NCBI GenBank assembly: GCA_001657395.1
Contig: LYSY01000005.1
Span: 62,001 to 126,000 of the forward strand
Length of the DNA stretch: 64,000 nt
Source: Rhodospirillales bacterium BBD 1991-14
Lineage (GTDB): Bacteria; Pseudomonadota; Alphaproteobacteria; Kiloniellales; Kiloniellaceae
Reading direction: 5' to 3'
Every line of letters starts with the position of its first letter. Positions within the stretch are counted from its first letter, which is position 1. Shown piece by piece: positions 23,085 to 30,642 of the stretch. A program made the position numbers and the translations under genes. A model generated the notes under the pieces. It was not told where the DNA came from and searched no databases. It was given only the letters and a program-made list of their open reading frames with translations.

Positions 23085-24094
23085 GCTTCATTGTCGGTAC
23101 GAGCCTGCTGGCTGTCGTCACCGCGCTGGCATGCGCGCTACCCGGCGCGTTCGTAGTTCTGCGGCGGCACGCCATGCTCGTGGAAGGAATCGCTCATGCG
23201 GTGCTGCCCGGGATCGTCGTCGGCTACGCCTTCACCCTTGATCTGAATTCGCCGTGGCTCATTGTCGGCGCAGCGCTGGCCGGACTGCTCGTCGTGCTCT
23301 GCAACGAGTGGCTTATATCCACCGGATTGCTCACCGGAGACGCTCCCCAAGGCCTGGTCTTCCCCGCGCTCTTCGCTGCTGGGGTCATACTCATCACCCT
23401 GGACTTCAACCACGTCCATCTCCACCCGGAAGTCGTCCTTGTCGGCGACCTGAACTTGGCCGCCTTTCACCAGCTCATGGTGAACGGTGTGTCGATCGGC
23501 CCGTCCTACCTTTACGTCATGCTCGCCGTACTCTTCTTGAACGTCGCGTTCATCGCAGTGTTCTATCCCAAGCTGAAGGTGACGACCTTCGACGATCAGT
23601 TCGCGGCTGTCCTTGGCATGCGCACTAGACTACTGAACAACCTATTCATGTTCCTGGTGTCGGTCACCGTGGTTACTGCCTTCCATGCTGCCGGTGCCAT
23701 CCTCGTGATCTCGCTGGTGGTCGTCCCGGCCGCGACCGCCCACCTGATCAGCAGGCGCCTCTCAGTCATGCTCGTCTTCACGGCCCTTTTCGCCGTCGTG
23801 GGGGCCCTCGGGGGATTCTGGATCGCCTACGTTCTGAACGCTGCCACCTCCGCATGTATGGCTGTGTTCTACGGTTTGCTGTTCATCGCCGTTGCGTTCA
23901 TCGACAAGCTGGCGGTACGGGTCCGCCGATATCGCCGGCGCAGTGTCTCCCTGCCAGCGGCGAGGCACCAACCCGTGTCAGCCCGGGCCGTCGCTCCAGC
24001 CGGAGCCCCAAGCGATCCACGAAGAGCGGTCTCGCAATGCGGAGCAAGGCAAAGTGGCTCGCAAACGAATGACCTTTCCGCGACCGCACGTTAG
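23081..24094 (+). CDS. Mn/Zn-type ABC transporter permease 2 (ABC-3 family)
   Basis: A 337-residue ABC-3 family permease, paralogous to the preceding gene (VLRRHAMLVEGIAHAVLPGIVVGY; AAGAILVISLVVVPAATAHLI). The membrane part ends near residue 280. The last ~55 residues are a hydrophilic Arg/Ser/Ala-rich tail unlike the family and may be an extension gained by readthrough of intergenic DNA. It completes a TroABCD-type importer. Confidence 0.88.
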   Translation: MSFIVGTSLLAVVTALACALPGAFVVLRRHAMLVEGIAHAVLPGIVVGYAFTLDLNSPWLIVGAALAGLLVVLCNEWLISTGLLTGDAPQGLVFPALFAAGVILITLDFNHVHLHPEVVLVGDLNLAAFHQLMVNGVSIGPSYLYVMLAVLFLNVAFIAVFYPKLKVTTFDDQFAAVLGMRTRLLNNLFMFLVSVTVVTAFHAAGAILVISLVVVPAATAHLISRRLSVMLVFTALFAVVGALGGFWIAYVLNAATSACMAVFYGLLFIAVAFIDKLAVRVRRYRRRSVSLPAARHQPVSARAVAPAGAPSDPRRAVSQCGARQSGSQTNDLSATAR

Positions 24095-24110
24095 GCGGTA
24101 GAGGCGCACG

Positions 24111-24689
24111 GTGATCGACGCGGCCGTCCTCTCGTTCGTCATCGTCTTCCTCGCAGAAATGGGCGACAAGAGTCAGCTCATATCGCTGGCCTTCGCGACT
24201 CGCCACCGGGCGGCTACGGTGCTGCTGGCCATCACCGCGGCCTCACTGCTCCTGAGCGCCGGCTCGACCATCGTAGGGGCCGCCCTCGCGCTGGCTCTCC
24301 CGAAGGACCTGGTCAAGGTCGCCGCCGGTCTGGTGTTCCTCGCGCTTGCCCCATGGACACTTCGCCACTCAGGCCTGGGGGGCGAGGACAAAGCCGACGA
24401 TTCGCGACTGTCGGGCGTCTGGGCGCCGCTCGCGATCGGTGGGGCGTTCTTCCTCGCCGAGTTCGGGGACAAAACGATGCTGGTCACGATGACGCTCGCT
24501 GCCACCGAAGAACCGGTCGGTGTGTGGCTGGGCTCGGCCCTGGGCATGGTGGCCGCAAACGCAATCGCCGTTGCGGTCGGCGCCGCCATCGGCACGCGCC
24601 TACCGGAGCGCTGGATCAGACTCCTCGCGGCAGCAGCCTTCGTCCTCTTTGGCGTCATCCTGATCGGACAAGGTCTCGGACTGTTCTGA
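24111..24689 (+). CDS. GDT1/TMEM165 family (UPF0016) Mn2+ transporter
   Basis: A 192-residue protein of six predicted helices in two repeats, each with the family signature: FLAEMGDKSQL (residues ~13-23) and FLAEFGDKTML (~125-135), matching E-x-G-D-[KR]-[TS]. Bacterial members such as MneA and Mnx export or redistribute Mn2+. It sits 16 bp after the second permease. Pairing an importer with an exporter suggests manganese as the cargo of the operon, although the exporter sharing the importer's transcript is unusual. Confidence 0.88.
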   Translation: MIDAAVLSFVIVFLAEMGDKSQLISLAFATRHRAATVLLAITAASLLLSAGSTIVGAALALALPKDLVKVAAGLVFLALAPWTLRHSGLGGEDKADDSRLSGVWAPLAIGGAFFLAEFGDKTMLVTMTLAATEEPVGVWLGSALGMVAANAIAVAVGAAIGTRLPERWIRLLAAAAFVLFGVILIGQGLGLF

Positions 24690-24779
24690 CCCATCACAGC
24701 GACATCGTCCAGACCGGCGACGAAAGCTGCCGCTTCAAGAACCGCGCCCAACGTCGATCAACGAGCCAACGCCGGAGCG

Positions 24780-25046
24780 TCATGCGGCTTTCTTTCGTCG
24801 TGGCAAGCCCTCCATCCCCGCAGGGGCGGCTCCGGCAAGCACCAGCGGCAGGCCCAGCACGAAGGCGGGCGCAATGGCGAGACGGAAAATCAGCAGGTCG
24901 GCGAGGACCGGCCAGATCAGGGCAATGTGCTCAAGAGGCGCGAGGCGCGAGGCTTCGGCGTTGCGGAAAGCCAGGGTCATGGCGATATGCGCCATTGCGG
25001 TGGGCGCTACTCCCTGCGCGGCCAGGGCCGCCATGCCTGTTCCAAC
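24780..25046 (-). pseudogene. EamA/DMT transporter, C-terminal fragment
   Basis: About 85 residues on the minus strand match the end of an EamA drug/metabolite transporter (HIAMTLAFRNAEASRLAPLEH, ALIWPVLADLLIF, final helix). The usual ~200 N-terminal residues are missing. Where they should continue, the opposite strand reads as a serine recombinase. This is a deletion junction, not a functional transporter. Confidence 0.7.
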
Positions 25047-25181
25047 CACGTGATGAACGCCAGCTGCCAGAGCAGCCGCACCATCAAACGCACGGATCTG
25101 GAGGCGCGGGTCCTGGCCGGCCTCAAGGACCGGCTGATGGCCCCGGAGGTCGCCGCCCAGGCCATGCGGGTTAGGGGTTGA
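25030..25181 (+). pseudogene. Large serine recombinase, C-terminal fragment
   Basis: The plus strand reads ACSNHVMNASCQSSRTIKR followed by LEARVLAGLKDRLMAPE, ending at TGA 25181. This matches the zinc-ribbon and following helix of resolvase-type large recombinases; the catalytic N-terminal domain is gone. It abuts the EamA fragment and marks remains of a mobile element to the right of the metal operon. Confidence 0.7.
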
Positions 25182-25226
25182 TATGCACCTGCGGGCTAAG
25201 CCGTTGATTCCTAGTCGAACGACAAA

Positions 25227-25245
25227 GGCGGGCCCGTGGCCCGCC
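25227..25245 (-). terminator. GC-rich hairpin, second copy
   Basis: GGCGGGCC/GGCCCGCC with a CGT loop, followed on the minus strand by TTTGTCG. Same hairpin and similar AT-rich flank as at 14525-14543. No gene is recognisable in 25182-25487. Confidence 0.55.
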
Positions 25246-25487
25246 CTGGTTCGTTATTGATTTGATTGAGTTGTCTTGGCGCAGAGAGGCTTTAGTGATT
25301 TCGGGTTCAGGATTTGACCCTTGCGCAGACTGCGCGCGGCCTGTCGGCCGTGCTCGCCCTTCGGCCTAGAAAGGCTCCCCCGGAGTGTTGCTTTCACGGC
25401 CTCCGCCTTCACGTTATTCGCGCTCGCTCTGCTCGCAGCTCAGACCTTCATGGGCGTAGGTTCAAAGCCGGCCACTTTATCCGGAAA

Positions 25488-25524
25488 CCAGCACAGCCCC
25501 GTCCTGGGGACGGGGCTGTGCTGG
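25488..25524. terminator. Long perfect hairpin next to the tRNA remnant
   Basis: CCAGCACAGCCCCGTCC pairs over 17 bp with its complement at 25508-25524, with a 3-base TGG loop. On the minus strand it directly follows the tRNA-fMet-like tail, where a tRNA terminator is expected. A related hairpin is at 6880-6910. Confidence 0.65.
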
Positions 25525-25526
25525 AT

Positions 25527-25554
25527 TGGTTGCGGGGGCAGGATTTGAACCTGC
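25527..25554 (-). other. tRNA-fMet 3'-end remnant (probable integrase attachment site)
   Basis: The minus strand reads a complete T-arm (GCAGG TTCAAAT CCTGC) followed by CCCCGCAACCA. The A-A before CCA at the acceptor end is the hallmark of initiator tRNA (C1:A72 mismatch). No D-arm, anticodon arm or 5' acceptor strand precedes it, so it is a 28-base fragment, not a gene. Tyrosine integrases commonly recombine in tRNA 3' ends, and two integrase genes lie just to the right. This is the likely left attachment site. Confidence 0.7.
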
Positions 25555-26094
25555 AAGCGGTGCTCTAGACGTGTCTGTCCGGCGTTGCTGATTTCTGCCA
25601 AGTGGCTGGACCGTGGACCGGCAAAGCGCCCAACTCTGCTGCATTCAGGTTTCTTACTTTGGTCTCGATGACTGTGCGATGCGTCCATGCCGCTTACCTC
25701 GTCAACCTCTGCTTCTAAAGCTTCAAAGCATGCAGCGTTCAACCACTGCGATTTTATCTGCAGCTTAACAAACAACTACCCAATAACATAAGCAGAGTTT
25801 CGCGCGGTTTGACTAAATTAGACGAGCTAGCCCTTGCGAATCTTGGATCCGGTTCCCAGACCATCTAACTTTGGTCTTCACGGAACGGGTCCGCTCCCTG
25901 ACCGAAGAAGGTTGTCCTAAATGACAAGTATCCGGCTTAGAGATGAACTGCCTCCGACAGGTACATCGCCCTTGTACATCAGCTGGATCTCGGACTGTGC
26001 ATATTCAACTGAGCGCACTTTCCGTGACAAGACATCGCTCGTGACGCCTTGAGTTGTTTTTTGGAACGATCAGCGGAAAGAACCGCACCTGAAA
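25555..26094. other. Non-coding stretch between attachment site and integrase module
   Basis: 540 bp of lower GC than its surroundings with no recognisable gene or RNA. A 43-codon reading frame from ATG 25921 has no Shine-Dalgarno or known relatives that I can name. The position matches the usual regulatory gap between an att site and int. Confidence 0.4.
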
Positions 26095-26541
26095 GTGAGC
26101 CGCGATCATCTGACACTCCCGGAAGTTGCAAAACGACTTGGCAAGAGTCCGCGCTGGGTGCAGACTCGACTGGCTGAAGATCGTCTCCGAGCACCGGCAG
26201 AGCGGCGCTTCCAGTTTCACGGCTTCATAGGCAGATCAAAGGTATGGACAGAGAGCCAGTTTCAGGCGTTAAAGGACGCCATTGTCGCGGAAGATACGGC
26301 CTCAAGGTCGAGGCGCGTCACGGCACCAAGATACTTTACATCACCGGGACTGTCCGCATTGCGGGATCCAGCGTCCGTGTGCGCAGAAGTACAGGCCTCA
26401 ATATCGACACGCCTGGAGCCTGGGACGCCGCCGAAGCTCTCCGGATCAAGGCAGAAGCCGAACTCCTCGACCAGGCAGTCTACGGCCGCCCGGCGCCGGT
26501 CCTCTTCGCGGAGGTTGCGGGCCACTACATCAAAGACATAG
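26095..26541 (+). CDS. Excisionase-like helix-turn-helix frame, overlapping the integrase
   Basis: GTG 26095 opens a frame whose first ~65 residues look like a real MerR/excisionase-type HTH (LTLPEVAKRLGKSPRWVQTRL) with a WTESQFQALKDAIVAED end. Beyond that, the translation turns into Ser/Arg-rich sequence typical of a shadow frame, and it overlaps the integrase for ~300 bp. Either the HTH protein lost its stop codon, or a single-base frameshift near 26280-26310 broke an HTH-integrase fusion. I trust only the N-terminal part. Confidence 0.5.
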   Translation: MSRDHLTLPEVAKRLGKSPRWVQTRLAEDRLRAPAERRFQFHGFIGRSKVWTESQFQALKDAIVAEDTASRSRRVTAPRYFTSPGLSALRDPASVCAEVQASISTRLEPGTPPKLSGSRQKPNSSTRQSTAARRRSSSRRLRATTSKT

Positions 26542-27434
26542 ATCCTGGCCCCGCAGATCTCCGCAATTTGCAGGAACTCGTTTCGGCGTTTGGCCAACGT
26601 CTTGTTGCCGAAGTGAGCCGCAGAGACATTGAAGACTACTACCGCTGCCGTTTCGTAAACGCCAGGCCGCAGACCCGAAGGCGCCACGAAAACACCTTGC
26701 ATGCTCTCCTCGCCTTCTCCGTCCGAAAGGGATACCTGCCAACCCTTCCCTATTGGGAGCGAACCAAGGTCAAGCGCAGCAAGGGCTCCGGACTCGTGAA
26801 GCGCTATCTTCCGGGCGAAGGCGAGCTGCTAGTGGAATGCGCCGCTCCGCATCTTCAACCGCTTTTTGCAACCCTCCTTGTAACCGGCGCCCGGGTCGGC
26901 CAGACGGTCCACCTCAGGAAGGAGCACTTCGTCCTTGTGCCTGGCCGCGGCCGGATTCACTTTCCAAAGACGAAGAACGGTAACGCCTATACCCGACCTT
27001 TGCATGACTATGCTGTCAACATCCTGGCTCATTGGGTGGCAAAGCGTCGGGACTCTCACCCTGAAATGTTCCTGACCCACAAGGGCACGCCTTTCAAACG
27101 CAGGGTTGGCCGCGGTGGCATCATTCAACACAGTTTCAGGAGGGCGCGCGACCGCTGCATTGAACGACTGAGAGCGATGGGCTTGCACGACCGGGCCCGC
27201 GCGATCGCCCAGGCGACGCCGCACTGGTTTCGCCATAACTTCGCCAACACTCTCCGCCAGGATCACCGTCTGGACGCCAGGGCCATCGCTGAGGCGGGCA
27301 TGTGGGAAAGCGTCTCTCTCGTAAACGATGTCTACATCGCCGACGTTCCGGCGCATGTCGAGTCGGCCATGAAGTCGATGCAGTTCGGCCGGTCTGCGGG
27401 CAAACTCCAGCGCACAAAGGCTGCAGGATCGTAA
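26244..27434 (+). CDS. Tyrosine recombinase / phage-type integrase 1
   Basis: About 396 residues from ATG 26244; the first ~18 may not be protein, because homology with integrase 2 begins near TKILYITGTVRIAG. The catalytic Arg is in LLVTGARVGQTVHLR. The Lys-containing beta-turn is FPKTKNGNAYTRPL, the H-x-x-R box is ATPHWFRHNFANTLRQ, and the nucleophile Tyr is in VNDVYIADVP, where the usual ERYY is VNDVY. It is a paralogue of the integrase at 27.9 kb. It lies 0.7 kb inside the tRNA-fMet att remnant and probably catalysed insertion there. Confidence 0.85.
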   Translation: MDREPVSGVKGRHCRGRYGLKVEARHGTKILYITGTVRIAGSSVRVRRSTGLNIDTPGAWDAAEALRIKAEAELLDQAVYGRPAPVLFAEVAGHYIKDIDPGPADLRNLQELVSAFGQRLVAEVSRRDIEDYYRCRFVNARPQTRRRHENTLHALLAFSVRKGYLPTLPYWERTKVKRSKGSGLVKRYLPGEGELLVECAAPHLQPLFATLLVTGARVGQTVHLRKEHFVLVPGRGRIHFPKTKNGNAYTRPLHDYAVNILAHWVAKRRDSHPEMFLTHKGTPFKRRVGRGGIIQHSFRRARDRCIERLRAMGLHDRARAIAQATPHWFRHNFANTLRQDHRLDARAIAEAGMWESVSLVNDVYIADVPAHVESAMKSMQFGRSAGKLQRTKAAGS

Positions 27435-27449
27435 GAACCAAGTGGTTCC

Positions 27450-27677
27450 TCAACGGTTCGCTCGTTCGTTCTTCGAAGTCTGGTTCATGGAAGCCTCTTC
27501 CCCTGAGGGCCGACCCAACTCGAGGACGACAGAGATAAAAAAACATGCAAAGCGGAAGTGAAGCTTGGCCTTGAGCACGGTTTCCAAGAGGGCTGTCGTC
27601 AGTCTCAGAAGTGCAACCACCACGGCGCAGCCGACTGTGATCTGCAAGAAGCTTTCGTGAGATAGATCGATCAGCAT
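27450..27677 (-). CDS. Small membrane protein, hypothetical
   Basis: A 75-residue frame started at ATG 27677, with GAGGT 7 bases upstream. Two hydrophobic stretches (FLQITVGCAVVVALLRLTTALL and FRFACFFISVVLEL) predict one or two membrane helices, followed by a polar tail. I do not recognise a family. It sits between the two integrases on the opposite strand; it may be cargo of the element or spurious. Confidence 0.35.
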   Translation of the reverse strand: MLIDLSHESFLQITVGCAVVVALLRLTTALLETVLKAKLHFRFACFFISVVLELGRPSGEEASMNQTSKNERANR

Positions 27678-27890
27678 GAGCACACCTCGTTTTTTCAATG
27701 AATGATTCTTCGGAAAAGCATCCCGCTGCCTCGGGTGAGACGACCGGATTGGGCGTTGTCAGAAAGTCGGGCTTTTGGATTGATACGAACGGTCTTGTGA
27801 TAGCCTCGTTGGCTCTGGTGTGATGCTGCGCTCCTGCGGGAACTCGCAGCTGACCGGAAACGGCTGCCCAATCTCGCCAATGAGGTCACC

Positions 27891-29135
27891 ATGTCGAAAG
27901 CCAGTGCATTGCCTCCTCGCCGCCCCAGTGGACTGAGGGTCGTTGAGCGGAGAGACACGGCCAAGCTCTACCTCAGCGGCACAGTCCGCATCGGGAAAAA
28001 GGCGATCCGCATTCGCGAGAGCACCGGCCTCGATGCTTACCAACCTGGCGCCTGGAGCGCCGCCGAGACGCTGCGCATCAAGCGCGAGTCGGAAATCCTG
28101 GATCGATTCATCTACAAGCGCCTGCCCGATGCTCTCTTTGCAGATGTCGCCGAAGAATTTCTGCGTGTGCGCCAACCTGTCGCCAACTCTGTCCGCATGG
28201 TGCGGGAGTTCGTCGCCGCCTTCGGACGGGTGCCAATCGCTGATCTCGACCGCACCGAGCTCGAAGCTTTCTTCACCCGGCGCTGTCGCCATGTTCAGCC
28301 GGCCACACGGCGACGCCTCGAAGGTCTCATGGCAGCCATCCTCAACTACGCGGCCAAGGCCGGCTACCTCTACGCACCGCCCTACTGGCCGCGCATCCAG
28401 GTCCGCAACCAAGAGCGCAGCGCCGCCATGAAACGCTTCTATCCCGGAGAGGTGGAACTGCTTATCGACTGTGCCGCCGACCATCTGAAGCCCATGCTGG
28501 CGGTTCTGTATGCCACCGGCGCCCGCGTAGGCCAGGTCGTCCACCTCAGGCGCGCCCACTTCACCTTCAGCGGTGACTTTGGGCAGGTGTTCTTCCCAAA
28601 GACCAAGAACGGCCATTGCTATCTCAGGCCACTCCACCCCTACGCCGCCGGCATGATGCAGAACTGGTTCCGCCGCCGGCGCGACATCCATCCCGAAGCC
28701 TTCCTGACGGTACGCGGGCGGCCTTACCCGCGAATTGAAGGCCGTGGGGGTCACATCCGCCATGCCTTTGCCCGCGCCAAGCGGCGCTGCGTTCGGCAGT
28801 TGAAAGCCCTGGGCTATCATGAGCGCGCACTGGTGATGCAGGAGGCCACGCCCCATTGGTTCAGGCACAACTTTGCCAACACCCTTCGACAGGACCTGGG
28901 GCTCGACGCAAGGGCCATCGCGCTGGCCGGCATGTGGCGCAATCCGGCCGTTGTGGAGCGCTACTACATCTCCGATGTCCCGATTGACCTGGAGGCAGTG
29001 GTGACGGCCCTGCCCCTCGGTCATCGCCTGGGCAGCCTCCCGGCGCGCGAAGCCAAGGCCCAACATCTGCCTCAGACAGCCATCAGGGGCCGGTTCTGCC
29101 GCGGGGCCAACGGTCTTCTGGAAGTCCACGCATAG
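27891..29135 (+). CDS. Tyrosine recombinase / phage-type integrase 2
   Basis: A 414-residue integrase with a good ribosome site (GAGGT) before ATG 27891. An N-terminal SAM-like arm-binding region is followed by the catalytic domain: Arg in YATGARVGQVVHLRRAHF, FFPKTKNGHCYLRPLHP, H-x-x-R in ATPHWFRHNFANTLRQ, and Tyr in VVERYYISDVP. All catalytic residues are present. It is clearly homologous to integrase 1 along its full length, and has a longer C-terminal tail (about 60 residues). No HTH gene precedes this copy. Confidence 0.9.
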   Translation: MSKASALPPRRPSGLRVVERRDTAKLYLSGTVRIGKKAIRIRESTGLDAYQPGAWSAAETLRIKRESEILDRFIYKRLPDALFADVAEEFLRVRQPVANSVRMVREFVAAFGRVPIADLDRTELEAFFTRRCRHVQPATRRRLEGLMAAILNYAAKAGYLYAPPYWPRIQVRNQERSAAMKRFYPGEVELLIDCAADHLKPMLAVLYATGARVGQVVHLRRAHFTFSGDFGQVFFPKTKNGHCYLRPLHPYAAGMMQNWFRRRRDIHPEAFLTVRGRPYPRIEGRGGHIRHAFARAKRRCVRQLKALGYHERALVMQEATPHWFRHNFANTLRQDLGLDARAIALAGMWRNPAVVERYYISDVPIDLEAVVTALPLGHRLGSLPAREAKAQHLPQTAIRGRFCRGANGLLEVHA

Positions 29136-29152
29136 GCCGCGTTGGCCGGTCT

Positions 29153-29599
29153 GTGATATTCCCCGCAGCAAAGGAGGCCTTGAACCCTCAGGATCCTTGC
29201 TCCGACCTACAGGAGCCGCCACAGGATCTGAAAGAGGGGTGCCCCGTGCCCGAGCATCGGAAGTTGCTGCGCAAGATCGCTGTGCTCGGCGTGGGCATGG
29301 TGCTGGCTTATGCGCTGATCGGGACGGATTTGACCCTCTGCCCTGCAGAGCCCGGCACGGCCTTCTATGCCGGCCTGGGGCTGCTGGCCGTCCTGGGCTT
29401 CTTCAGCGCGGCCTGGGTGTTCACAGGAACCGAGGCGCTCACCAGTTCCGCCGTCGCGGAGTTCCCGCCGCTCTGGTTTCTGTTCTGGGTTCTGGCTGCG
29501 ATCGCCCTGATGGCGTTGCTGCCCGTGGCCCTGGTCGTCCTACTTGTGCGGTATGCGCGCGCCAAGGCGCGGTTCGCCCGCGAGCATTCGGAGCCCTAA
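29153..29599 (+). CDS. Uncharacterised integral membrane protein
   Basis: Up to 148 residues; GTG 29246 after AGAGGGG is an alternative start that would drop 31 mostly polar residues. Three hydrophobic segments are visible (VLGVGMVLAYALIG, GTAFYAGLGLLAVLGFFSAAWVF, LWFLFWVLAAIALMALLPVALVVLLV), ending in a basic cytoplasmic tail. No family is recognised. Convergent with the SOUL gene, with only 4 bp between the stops. Confidence 0.55.
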   Translation: MIFPAAKEALNPQDPCSDLQEPPQDLKEGCPVPEHRKLLRKIAVLGVGMVLAYALIGTDLTLCPAEPGTAFYAGLGLLAVLGFFSAAWVFTGTEALTSSAVAEFPPLWFLFWVLAAIALMALLPVALVVLLVRYARAKARFAREHSEP

Positions 29600-29603
29600 C
29601 GCC

Positions 29604-30257
29604 TCAGCCCTCGGTGCTGAGCTCCACCATCACCTCGTTGCGGCGCAGCGGGCCCGGCGTGAAGGGATCGTTGTAATAGGCGTAGGTCGGGCTGCCCTGG
29701 GGAGTCAGGCCTTGTTGCTCCAGCCAGGCCAGAAGCCTGGCCTCCTGCTCGGCAATGAGACTGTCCGTTGCCACCCCGGAGAAGCGGATTGCCGCCCGGC
29801 GCACCGGCGGGACCGGCTTCAGGCTGACGTCGGCGTTGGTAGGCAGCGGTAGGTCCTCCAAGGCATACTCCGACGGCATAATGAAGCGCACGACCCAGGT
29901 ATCGCCTTCACCGGTTCGGGCCTGCGTGACTGGGGCCGTCATGGCGATCTTTTCGCGGGTTTGAGTGACCGGCGCGGTCATGGCGATCGACTGCCTTTCT
30001 CGCTCCTTGGCGAAGATGTAGTTCGCCAGGGGGGAGAAACCGGCGCGCACGGCGGCCCTGCGGTCGCCGCGGCGCACCACCTCCGCCACGATCAAAGCCG
30101 GATAGTCGCGCAGCTCGATGGCGCCGTCCTGCGTGACGACGGCATACTTCGGGTGCTCGACGTTGTTGGTGTTGTACCACCAGGCGCCAGCGGCGACCGC
30201 CGCCAGACCCAAACCGCCCAGAACCACGAAGCCCAACACCTTCATCGCCTTTCGCAT
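29604..30257 (-). CDS. SOUL/HBP family heme-binding protein
   Basis: A 217-residue protein with one N-terminal membrane anchor (VLGFVVLGGLGLAAVAAGAWW) and a SOUL domain: PKYAVVTQDGAIELRDYPALIVAEV, FSPLANYIFAKERERQSIAMTAPV, and a C-terminal PLRRNEVMVEL. The family binds haem or other hydrophobic ligands; bacterial roles are poorly known. The IAMTAPVTQ segment occurs twice in tandem (about residues 91-111), as in many bacterial members. Probably periplasmic and membrane-tethered. Confidence 0.9.
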   Translation of the reverse strand: MRKAMKVLGFVVLGGLGLAAVAAGAWWYNTNNVEHPKYAVVTQDGAIELRDYPALIVAEVVRRGDRRAAVRAGFSPLANYIFAKERERQSIAMTAPVTQTREKIAMTAPVTQARTGEGDTWVVRFIMPSEYALEDLPLPTNADVSLKPVPPVRRAAIRFSGVATDSLIAEQEARLLAWLEQQGLTPQGSPTYAYYNDPFTPGPLRRNEVMVELSTEG

Positions 30258-30391
30258 GGTATCAGTCCGATTGCTTTCGATGGCTCTTGTACGTCGGAGA
30301 TCCGGACTTGGTTTGGTCCGTGTCAGAAGTAAGGCAGCGGTGAACCAGTCCTATTGGTCCTCCGTACTCCTCTAAAACGGAGGTGAACACC

Positions 30392-30493
30392 ATGAGAGAC
30401 CTAACGGCGTTGACCGTTCTGGCCCTTATCCTGTTTCTCTCGACCAAGCGCGACGGCCGAGCGCGGTTCGCACAACAGAAGGCTGCGGCCTAG
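30392..30493 (+). CDS. Short membrane peptide, 33 residues
   Basis: ATG 30392 is preceded by a near-perfect Shine-Dalgarno, CGGAGGTGA. The frame encodes MRDLTALTVLALILFLSTK and a basic tail ending at TAG 30493: one hydrophobic helix followed by positively charged residues. This layout (good ribosome site, single helix, basic end) resembles regulatory or stress micropeptides and type I toxins, but I do not recognise it. Confidence 0.45.
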   Translation: MRDLTALTVLALILFLSTKRDGRARFAQQKAAA

Positions 30494-30642
30494 AGGCCAG
30501 ACGTTTAGGGCACCGGTGTCACGGTGGCACCGCGGCGCCAGCAGCGGCTCATCCAACAGCCCTTCACCCAAGGCACGGCCCTACGAATTGCTTGCGTGAA
30601 ACGGTAGGCACTCGGCAATATCTCTGGTTGAAGGGAGCCGTG

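Noticed and set aside
25527-25620. Complete tRNA gene on the minus strand
   Set aside because: Only the T-arm and acceptor 3' strand are there; no D-arm, anticodon arm or pairing 5' strand precede them.
25440-25775. 111-codon minus-strand frame across the tRNA remnant
   Set aside because: Translates the tRNA T-arm and the terminator hairpin; the similarity to a frame at 6.9 kb comes from the repeat itself.
25921-26052. 43-codon frame in the att-integrase gap
   Set aside because: ATG with no clear Shine-Dalgarno and no recognisable similarity; not enough to call a gene.
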